Shown: positions 7,101 through 13,477 of the stretch, piece after piece
Layout of the letters: every line of letters starts with the position of its first letter
How positions within the stretch are numbered: the first letter of the stretch is position 1
Origin: Candidatus Bathyarchaeota archaeon
GTDB taxonomy: Archaea; Thermoproteota; Bathyarchaeia; Bathyarchaeales; DTEX01
Length of the DNA stretch: 32,294 nt
Direction of reading: 5' to 3'
Assembly (NCBI GenBank): GCA_018396405.1
Contig: JAGTQD010000010.1
Location: 1-32,294 of the forward strand
Translations under genes and position numbers: made by a program
The notes under the pieces: generated by a model
What the model was told of the DNA's origin: nothing
Database searches by the model: none
Seen by the model: only the letters and a program-made list of their open reading frames with translations

Positions 7101-7877
7101 TCATCTTCCGCTCTCTATTCTTTCTGGAAATGTATATATGTTGAAGTATCTTCTCCCGATAAGTCCTATGAGTGTTAACCCGAGATTATTAGCTATACTT
7201 ATGCCTAAGCTTGTTGGAGCTGCAAGTGAGGCTAGAACTGGTATCCCAACCTGAGCGGCTTTAACGACTATTTCTGATGTAAGTCTGCCAGTGGATGCTA
7301 AGAGTAGTCTCGTGAGGTCTACGCCCTTAAGGGCGGCGTCGCCAATAACTTTGTCGATCGCATTATGCCTGCCAACATCCTCCGAAAACGATATAACATT
7401 TCCATCCTCATTAACGAGGACTGCGCCATGAGAGCCCCTCGAAGCCCTGTAAACTGAGGAGAACGAGTCCAATGCCTCGACAGCCCTAAAGACGACTTCA
7501 ACAAAAAACTTAGCTTTACTAGGCCTCATTTTGTGAATTTTCTCTAAAAGATGCTGTTGAATCTTACTACCACTACAAAAAGTAGTTATCAATCGTTGTT
7601 CCCTAGGAGCAGATGGAGTATTACCATGTAATTTAACATAGATGTTTTTTCCAGAGACCTCTATGCCTACAATATTTTTAACGTCTTCTATTATGCCTTC
7701 GGTTAGGAGGTGCCCCACTATAAGCTCCTTGAGCTGCGTGGGTAGGCAGTGGAAAGATGCGTAGAAATCCCCATTAATATATATGTTGATTATCTCCTCG
7801 AGCACAATGGCATTCTTTAAGGATTCAAAGGTGCGATTAAGTAGGTCGAATCTTACGACCTCATACTCAACCAGCAT
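7101..7877 (-). CDS. fdhD: FdhD-family formate dehydrogenase accessory sulfurtransferase
   Basis: A 258-residue FdhD homologue of usual length. FdhD passes sulfur from a cysteine desulfurase to the molybdenum/tungsten cofactor of formate dehydrogenase. Visible family marks are LPTQLKELIVGHLLTEGII near residue 46, ASRGSHGAVLV near 145 and EDVGRHNAIDKVIG at 166-179. The usual CxxC sulfur-carrier loop is reduced to one cysteine, C101 in TTFCSGSK. No formate dehydrogenase or cofactor-synthesis gene is in the window, so its partner lies elsewhere. It is divergent from the PP-loop ATPase gene across a 94-base interval with a shared TATA region. A link between two sulfur-transfer genes is plausible but unproved. 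Confidence 0.9.
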   Translation of the reverse strand: MLVEYEVVRFDLLNRTFESLKNAIVLEEIINIYINGDFYASFHCLPTQLKELIVGHLLTEGIIEDVKNIVGIEVSGKNIYVKLHGNTPSAPREQRLITTFCSGSKIQQHLLEKIHKMRPSKAKFFVEVVFRAVEALDSFSSVYRASRGSHGAVLVNEDGNVISFSEDVGRHNAIDKVIGDAALKGVDLTRLLLASTGRLTSEIVVKAAQVGIPVLASLAAPTSLGISIANNLGLTLIGLIGRRYFNIYTFPERIESGR

Positions 7878-7900
7878 ATCTGATCACTTTTTAATTCATG

Positions 7901-7934
7901 TAACATGTTTCAGCTTATATTTATAACTATGTTA
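7901..7934. promoter_or_regulatory. Shared divergent promoter with inverted-repeat arms
   Basis: Between fdhD and the PP-loop gene, the near-palindromic AT box TTATATTTATAA (7915-7926) could serve as TATA for both directions. It is bracketed by TAACAT (7901-7906) and ATGTTA (7929-7934), exact inverted copies 22 bases apart, and the left arm extends to the palindrome AACATGTT. This arrangement suggests a two-site operator controlling both genes. It is a pattern observation only. Confidence 0.35.
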
Positions 7935-7971
7935 TGTTTAATAAAATTGATGTAGAGGAGCTATAAAATAT

Positions 7972-8973
7972 ATGGTGTTAAGAAGAGATAAGCCGAGAGC
8001 TCTTGTATTACTTTCTGGCGGCTTAGATAGCTTACTCGCTACAAAAATAGTCCTGGAACAGGAAATAGATGTTGATGCAATCCACTTTGTAACACCCTTC
8101 TATAAATATAACCCCAAATTCATAAACGAGATCTCTGAGGAGCTAGGTATAAAGGTTCATGTAGTCTTTCTAGGCCAAGATTTCCTTGATATTGTTGTTA
8201 ATCCGCGACATGGTTATGGAAGCCAGATGAATCCATGTATAGATTGCCGAATACTCATGTTTAAAAAGGCTAAAGAGGTTGCTGAGAAGATAGGCGCCGA
8301 TTTCCTTGTGACGGGGGAGGTTCTCGATGAGAGGCCATTCTCTCAAAGATTTAGGGCTATGCAGATAATAGAGCGGGAAGCAGGGCTTGAGGGCAAGGTT
8401 CTAAGGCCATTATCGGCCAAACTTCTGCCGCCAACTGAAGCCGAGAGAATGGGGTGGATTGATAGAGAGAAGCTATTTGCCATCAGGGGTAGGAGAAGAA
8501 AGATGCAGATTGAGTTGGCTGCGAAATATGGCCTAAAAAATTATCCAACCCCCTCTGGAGGGTGCTTATTAACCGACCCAGAGATCGCCCGCAGATTAAG
8601 AGATCACTTAAGCCACGAAGGGAAATTAACCCTAGACGATGCCATCCTTCTGACGACTGGTAGGCACTTTAGGATTAATGGGGTTAAGGTTATAGTTGGA
8701 AGGAATATGGATGAAAACAATAGGCTTTTGTTAATAGCCGAAAAGAACATGATGCCATACTTGTCTGTCAGCGATTATGTGGGGCCAATAACGCTGATCA
8801 TAGGTGAACCGAGCTTAAAAGTTGTGGAGAAGGCAGCGGCATTAACAGTACGCTACTCGGACGCTCCAAAAAATGTTCAAGTAAAAGTGATCTTCAGGCG
8901 CGGAGGAGAGAGGAGCGAGATAATGGCGGTGGCAATAGATGACGCCCAAATAAGGGAATTCAGAATAACATGA
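7972..8973 (+). CDS. PP-loop ATPase, ThiI/MnmA-like tRNA thiolation family
   Basis: A 333-residue protein whose N-terminal PP-loop SGGLDS (15-20) binds ATP for adenylation, as in tRNA thiouridine synthases. Further family features are NPCIDCRILMFKKA with C89/C92, TGEVLDERPFSQR at about 114-126, LRPLSAKLLPPTEAE, and YPTPSGGCLLTDPEIARRLRDHL with another cysteine. These match archaeal and bacterial proteins labelled ThiI-like. The C-terminal region (NGVKVIVGRNMDENNRLLLIAEK) resembles an NFACT-R/DUF814-type RNA-binding segment, with weak support. It lacks the THUMP domain of true ThiI, so the target nucleoside is uncertain. A Shine-Dalgarno GAGGAG precedes the ATG by 11 nt. Confidence 0.75.
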   Translation: MVLRRDKPRALVLLSGGLDSLLATKIVLEQEIDVDAIHFVTPFYKYNPKFINEISEELGIKVHVVFLGQDFLDIVVNPRHGYGSQMNPCIDCRILMFKKAKEVAEKIGADFLVTGEVLDERPFSQRFRAMQIIEREAGLEGKVLRPLSAKLLPPTEAERMGWIDREKLFAIRGRRRKMQIELAAKYGLKNYPTPSGGCLLTDPEIARRLRDHLSHEGKLTLDDAILLTTGRHFRINGVKVIVGRNMDENNRLLLIAEKNMMPYLSVSDYVGPITLIIGEPSLKVVEKAAALTVRYSDAPKNVQVKVIFRRGGERSEIMAVAIDDAQIREFRIT

Positions 8974-9071
8974 TATATCTTTGAGAGGTTTTCCTCCCCT
9001 AGTAACTTGGCAATACTTTTATACTCTCTGGGCGAAAATAGTAAAAGTAATAACCTGGTGATACAGCGTTT

Positions 9072-9758
9072 ATGCTTGCGAGAAAAGCCGCATTCATAGG
9101 AATTTTTGCTTCTCTTCACATAATATTATATCTTATGCCGTTTGAGCTATGGCGCAACTGGGCAATTTATCTTGAGCCCATCGAGGGCATTGTTCTTGGT
9201 CCTTGGGCTGGCTTTACATCAGCATTTATAGGCAGCGTGGTCGCTAGAATAATTAAGCCCACAGATTTTTGGATGTTTGGAATAACTGCTGAGCCAATAG
9301 GGGCTTTAACTGCGGGGCTTCTTGCCAAAGGGAACTGGAGGTCAGTCATAGCCATTTATGGCGTAATGCTTTCAGCATACTTTATACATCCGCTTGGAAG
9401 AGAACTTCCATTATGGGCTATAATAGATATATTCATTGCGCTTGTCCTAATTTACCCAGTAGCAAAAATCGGTAGAAGAATCTATAATGAGGATTCAAAG
9501 CATCTAACTGTGCCTTTGGCTCTAATATCTTTTATATCGACGGCGACAGATTCTTTGGTGAGAATTTTTCTCTTTATCCCAGCGGGTCTCTTCTCCTTTT
9601 TTGGTCTAACAACCGAGGCGGTATACGCTATCTTCATAGCCGGAGCAATAAGCTCATACATAGAGGACATATTGGTAGTGATAGTCTCCTTAATAGTAGG
9701 TATCCCAATACTTCTGTCCATGAAGAAGATTCAAGGCTTCAAGATCCCATTAAGCTAA
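9072..9758 (+). CDS. Membrane protein, probable ECF-type transporter S component
   Basis: A 228-residue hydrophobic protein with about six membrane segments and a small-residue-rich N terminus (MLARKAAFIGIFASLHIILY). The loop EPIEGIVLGPWAGFTSAFIGSVVARII and the later GALTAGLLA resemble substrate-binding (S) components of energy-coupling-factor vitamin or metal transporters. No EcfA or EcfT gene is adjacent, as is usual for the group II arrangement where S components are scattered. The substrate is unknown. A TATA-like element lies near 9017-9024. The gene ends about 70 bases before the permuted tRNA. Confidence 0.6.
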   Translation: MLARKAAFIGIFASLHIILYLMPFELWRNWAIYLEPIEGIVLGPWAGFTSAFIGSVVARIIKPTDFWMFGITAEPIGALTAGLLAKGNWRSVIAIYGVMLSAYFIHPLGRELPLWAIIDIFIALVLIYPVAKIGRRIYNEDSKHLTVPLALISFISTATDSLVRIFLFIPAGLFSFFGLTTEAVYAIFIAGAISSYIEDILVVIVSLIVGIPILLSMKKIQGFKIPLS

Positions 9759-9794
9759 AGCTGACAGAAAACTTAAAAATAGCAGAGTAGCAAG

Positions 9795-9805
9795 AAAATA
9801 TTTAA
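9795..9805 (+). promoter_or_regulatory. TATA box of the permuted tRNA gene
   Basis: AAAATATTTAA centred near 9800 predicts a transcription start near 9826. That is about ten bases before the flanking helix of the tRNA precursor. It supports independent transcription of the tRNA rather than read-through from the upstream gene. Confidence 0.5.
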
Positions 9806-9835
9806 TTGATGCTCATAATCATATTTTAACTTGGG

Positions 9836-9948
9836 GCTCCAGCGCAGAAAGCCGGAGGTCGGGGGTTCAAATCCCCCCGGGTCCGCCAACAAACGTATTG
9901 GACCCGTGGTCTAGCCAGGATTATGACGTCGGCCTGCGGAGCTGGGGC
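9836..9948 (+). other. Bulge-helix-bulge precursor of the permuted tRNA
   Basis: The leader strand GCTCCAGC (9836-9843) pairs with the trailer strand GCTGGGGC (9941-9948) through eight pairs including one G-U. Next, GCAG (9844-9847) pairs with CTGC (9934-9937). Bulges AAA (9848-9850) and GGA (9938-9940) lie on opposite strands, and the anticodon stem follows. This is the strict archaeal hBHBh' substrate: a 4-bp helix with two 3-nt bulges. Endonuclease cuts after the second base of each bulge, joining 9939 to 9850. The outer flanks are therefore two separated halves of one intron. Confidence 0.9.
9850..9939 (+). tRNA. Permuted tRNA-Arg (anticodon GCG)
   Basis: The 3' half (9850-9888) comes first, then an 11-nt spacer (9889-9899), then the 5' half (9900-9939). 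Reassembled, the acceptor is GGACCCG (9900-9906) with CGGGTCC (9878-9884), seven perfect pairs; the discriminator is G 9885 and CCA is encoded at 9886-9888. The D arm is GTCT/TGAC with a U13-U22 mismatch. The anticodon stem is TCGGC (9929-9933) with GCCGG (9851-9855), and the loop C-T-GCG-G-A has anticodon 9936-9938. The variable loop is AGGTC and the T arm GGGGG-TTCAAAT-CCCCC. U8, A14, G15, G18, G19, C48 and TTC at 54-56 are all in place. No ordinary-order half exists on either side. Maturation needs BHB splicing to a circle, then RNase P and 3' cleavage in the spacer. It reads CGC, and CGU by wobble. Confidence 0.93.
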
Positions 9949-10044
9949 ATAATTTATTTTAAGCCTTTAAATTTTCATTTTAAAAAAGCAAAGTTTATTA
10001 GTTTCTCCTTTATTGTTTATTTTGCCATAGAGTTGCTGGGGTAT

Positions 10045-10104
10045 GATGGAACCTTTATATAATTCTAGTTTTAAGCTTATGGTCTTAGGAGGGATATAAA
10101 GGGG
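10045..10104 (+). promoter_or_regulatory. Promoter and ribosome site of the rpoB-rpoA operon
   Basis: GGAACC followed by TTTATATAA (TATA, 10054-10062) predicts a start near 10086, giving a short leader. The Shine-Dalgarno AGGAGGG at 10087-10093 lies 11 nt before the TTG start of rpoB. The 156 bases between the tRNA and rpoB hold no open frame long enough for rpoH, the gene often found here in other archaea. Confidence 0.6.
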
Positions 10105-13100
10105 TTGATTAGCCCTGAGGAAGCTTTCATAGTGCTTAAATCGTTTATTGAAGAGAAGGGTCTTGTTAGGCAGCATCTTGACTCATATAATGAGTTTATA
10201 GAGCACGGCCTCCAGGAGATAATTAACGAGGTTGGTGAGATAGAGATAGAAGTTCCTGAAAAGCCATATAAAATAAGGTTTGGTAAAGTTTTTATTGCGC
10301 GTGAGACTGAGAATGGTGTTATTTATGGGCCCTATACCACCGAGGTTGATGGCACACGGCATGAAATTTATCCCATGGAGGCCCGACTGAGGAATCTGAC
10401 ATACGCTATGCCAATCTCAGTTGAGATGATAACCGTTCTCGGCGGCAAAGAGGTAGAAAAAGAAGTCGTTTATATAGGCGATATTCCCACGATGCTTAAA
10501 TCTAAATTCTGCCATCTCTATGGTTTATCAGAGGAAGACCTTATTGCGCATGGTGAGGATCCTCTAGATCCGGGAGGATACTTTATAATTAATGGTTCTG
10601 AAAGAGTCATCGTCGCGCTTGAGGATCTCGCTCCAAATCGTATTCTTGTGGATGCCGAGATAAAGGGATCAACTCCAGTCTATAAGGCTAAAATCTTCTC
10701 GACAACTGTTGGTTTTAGAGCCAGGATAGAAATGCGCATGAAGCCGAACGGTGCGCTAAGTATTTCTATACCCGGAGTCCCATCAGAAATACCTTTTGTT
10801 GTTTTGATGAGGGCTCTTGGGCTTGAATCAGACAAAGAGATAGCTGAAGCCGTCTCTTTAGATAAGGAAATTCAAAGCGAGCTTGAACCATCATTTGAGG
10901 AGGCTGCCGAAGTAACTACCGTTGAAGAAGGTTTACTATATATTGGAAACAGAGTTGCGCATGGTCAAGTTAAGAGCTATCGACTACAGAGAGCTGAGGC
11001 AATACTAGATAGAATTTTCATGCCACATATTGGGAGAACACCTAGCAAAAGAGTTGAGAAAGCATATTTACTCGGCGAGATGGCTGCTAGGCTCATTGAG
11101 TTGAAATTGGGTAGGCGGAAACCAGATGATAAGGATCACGTGAAGAATAAGAGGCTAAAGTTAGCTGGCCCGCTTCTCGCCGACTTGTTCCGTGTGGCTT
11201 TCAGGAATCTTTGCCGCGACATTAAATATCAGATTGAGAGGATAGGTTCAAAAAAGCGTATAATAAGCATCTCTGTTGCCGTCAGACCTGGGATAATAAC
11301 CGAGAAGTTGCAGCATGCCCTAGCAACTGGAAATTGGGGTCGCGGCAGGGTTGGTATAACACAGCTCCTCGATAGAACCAACTTAATATCAACCTATAGT
11401 CACCTCAGGAGAGTTCAGTCGCCATTAAGTCGCGGCCAGCCAAATTTTGAGGCTAGGGATCTCCATGCAACCCATTGGGGGAGGTTCTGTCCAAATGAGA
11501 CACCTGAGGGCGCAAATTGCGGGCTTGTTAAGAATCTTGCTCTCTCAGCATCCCTCTCAATCGGCATTGACCCAGATAAGGTTAGACGGGAACTATATAG
11601 GCGTGGCGTTGTTCCTCTACTCGAAGCTGACGAGAACTTAAAGAGGAATGGCGCAAAGGTTTTTGTGAATGGTGCTCCAATAGGCTACTGTGAGGATCCA
11701 GAATACTTAGTTGAAAACTTGAGAAGGGCTAGGCGTAGGGGAGAAATTTCGCCTGAGATTAACGTCGCTTATTTCGATAAGAGATATGGTGTTAATAGAC
11801 GTGAGGTTTATGTTAATTGTGATGAGGGGAGAATACGTAGACCTCTGATAATTGTTGAGAATGGTGTGCCAAAATTAAGGAAAGAGCATATTGAGAGAAT
11901 AATCTCTAGGGAGTGGTCTTGGAGCGATTTGGTAAAGAACGGTATAATCGAGTATTTGGACGCTGAGGAGGAAGAGAACGCCTACATAGCCCTTTATCCA
12001 GAAGATGTAACCCCCGAGCACACTCACCTTGAAATAACGCCTTACGCGATCCTTGGGATATGCGCCTCGCTAATACCCTACGCAGAACACAACCAGTCTC
12101 CACGTAACTCCTATGAATCAGCCATGGCGAAGCAAGCTCTTGGAATATATGCATCAAACTTCCCATTGAGGGTTGATTCAAGATCCCATATACTCCACTA
12201 CCCGCAAAAGCCTCTCGTCAAAACTAAGCCTATGGAAATAATCGGCTATAATTTGCGACCCTCCGGGCAAAACTGCATTGTTGCAGTTCTCTCATATGAA
12301 GGATATAATATGGAGGATGCAATAATAATTAACAAGGCTTCGATAGAGCGTGGTTTGGCTCGCTCAACATTTTATAGGCTTTATGAGGCTGAGTGCCGCC
12401 AGTATCTGGGGGGATTAAGAGATAAATTAGCTATACCTGAGCCGGGAACAAGAGGCTATCGTGGTGAGCAATATTATCGTCTTCTTGAACCCGATGGGAT
12501 AGTTGGCCTTGAAGCCGAGGTCTCGGGCGGAGATATATTAATAGGTAGGATAAGCCCGCCGAGGTTCTTAGAAGAGTATAAGGAGTTCGAGGTTCGAGGC
12601 CCGACGATGAGAGATTCATCTGTTGAGATGAGACCCTCAGAGAAGGGTATTGTCGACGCGGTCTTCATAACAGAAACAAATGAAGGGAACAAACTGGTTA
12701 AGGTTAGAGTTAGGGATGAACGAATACCTGAGATAGGCGATAAGTTTGCCTCAAGACATGGGCAGAAGGGCGTTATAGGAATGGTTGTCCCACAAGAGGA
12801 CATGCCCTTCTCAGTAGATGGAATCGTTCCAGATATAATAATTAATCCCCACGCTATCCCATCTAGGATGACGATAGGACAATTTTTAGAGTCTATGGCA
12901 GGTAAGATAGCCGCCCTTAAAGGAGAATTTATGGATGGAACACCGTTTGTGGGAGAAAAGAGGGGCGAGATCTTAAAGCGGATGCTTATTGACTTAGGCT
13001 TTAGTTATACTGGTCGGGAAGTCTTTTATAATGGTATAACCGGAGAAAAATATGTGGCGGATGTATTCGTTGGGGTTGTTTATTACCAGAAGCTGCATCA

Positions 13101-13476
13101 TATGGTTGCTGATAAAATACATGCGAGGGCTAGGGGCCAAGTCCAAATGTTAACTAGGCAGCCTACTGAGGGAAGGGCTAGGGGCGGTGGACTGCGCTTT
13201 GGGGAGATGGAGAGAGACTGCTTAATTGGTCATGGAGCCGCCATACTCCTTCAAGATAGGCTTCTTGAGGAATCGGATAAGTATACGCTTTATATATGCG
13301 AAAACTGTGGTTTTATAGCCTATTATGATATGAGGCAACGGAAGTACGTATGTCACTTATGTGGCGATAAAGCTAGAGTATCCCCAGTTGTAGTCTCATA
13401 CGCATTTAAGTTATTGCTCCAGGAATTGATGAGCCTATGTATTGCGCCAAGACTTAGGTTAAAGGAGAGGACATAG
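10105..13476 (+). CDS. rpoB: DNA-directed RNA polymerase subunit B (undivided)
   Basis: The 1123-residue second-largest RNA polymerase subunit, which forms one half of the active-site cleft with RpoA. It is a single chain, unlike the B''/B' split of many methanogens. Recognisable blocks are NGSERVIVALEDLAPNRI near 165, RRVQSPLSRGQPNFEARDLHATHWGRFCPNETPEGANCGLVKNLA near 435-475, YEGYNMEDAIIINK near 732, SRHGQKGVIGMVVPQEDMPF near 884, and RFGEMERDCLIGHGAA near 1030. A C-terminal zinc site uses C1065, C1068, C1083 and C1086. The TTG start is chosen from the upstream Shine-Dalgarno and the absence of an in-frame ATG nearby. rpoA follows one base after the stop. Confidence 0.98.
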   Translation: MISPEEAFIVLKSFIEEKGLVRQHLDSYNEFIEHGLQEIINEVGEIEIEVPEKPYKIRFGKVFIARETENGVIYGPYTTEVDGTRHEIYPMEARLRNLTYAMPISVEMITVLGGKEVEKEVVYIGDIPTMLKSKFCHLYGLSEEDLIAHGEDPLDPGGYFIINGSERVIVALEDLAPNRILVDAEIKGSTPVYKAKIFSTTVGFRARIEMRMKPNGALSISIPGVPSEIPFVVLMRALGLESDKEIAEAVSLDKEIQSELEPSFEEAAEVTTVEEGLLYIGNRVAHGQVKSYRLQRAEAILDRIFMPHIGRTPSKRVEKAYLLGEMAARLIELKLGRRKPDDKDHVKNKRLKLAGPLLADLFRVAFRNLCRDIKYQIERIGSKKRIISISVAVRPGIITEKLQHALATGNWGRGRVGITQLLDRTNLISTYSHLRRVQSPLSRGQPNFEARDLHATHWGRFCPNETPEGANCGLVKNLALSASLSIGIDPDKVRRELYRRGVVPLLEADENLKRNGAKVFVNGAPIGYCEDPEYLVENLRRARRRGEISPEINVAYFDKRYGVNRREVYVNCDEGRIRRPLIIVENGVPKLRKEHIERIISREWSWSDLVKNGIIEYLDAEEEENAYIALYPEDVTPEHTHLEITPYAILGICASLIPYAEHNQSPRNSYESAMAKQALGIYASNFPLRVDSRSHILHYPQKPLVKTKPMEIIGYNLRPSGQNCIVAVLSYEGYNMEDAIIINKASIERGLARSTFYRLYEAECRQYLGGLRDKLAIPEPGTRGYRGEQYYRLLEPDGIVGLEAEVSGGDILIGRISPPRFLEEYKEFEVRGPTMRDSSVEMRPSEKGIVDAVFITETNEGNKLVKVRVRDERIPEIGDKFASRHGQKGVIGMVVPQEDMPFSVDGIVPDIIINPHAIPSRMTIGQFLESMAGKIAALKGEFMDGTPFVGEKRGEILKRMLIDLGFSYTGREVFYNGITGEKYVADVFVGVVYYQKLHHMVADKIHARARGQVQMLTRQPTEGRARGGGLRFGEMERDCLIGHGAAILLQDRLLEESDKYTLYICENCGFIAYYDMRQRKYVCHLCGDKARVSPVVVSYAFKLLLQELMSLCIAPRLRLKERT

Positions 13477-13477
13477 A

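Noticed and set aside
8985-9005. Hairpin GAGG-TTTT-CCTC after the PP-loop gene as terminator or riboswitch
   Set aside because: The four-base-pair stem is too short and has no T-tract after it; no known riboswitch pattern precedes the ECF-type gene.
9861-9888. Reading the TTCAAAT arm and CCA as the end of an ordinary tRNA whose 5' half lies upstream
   Set aside because: The bases before 9836 contain no acceptor, D-arm or anticodon-stem partners, while the exact partners lie downstream at 9900-9939.
9900-9948. A split tRNA whose two halves are transcribed separately
   Set aside because: The halves are only 11 bases apart on the same strand with one TATA box before the 3' half and none visible between them, so a single permuted transcript is simpler.
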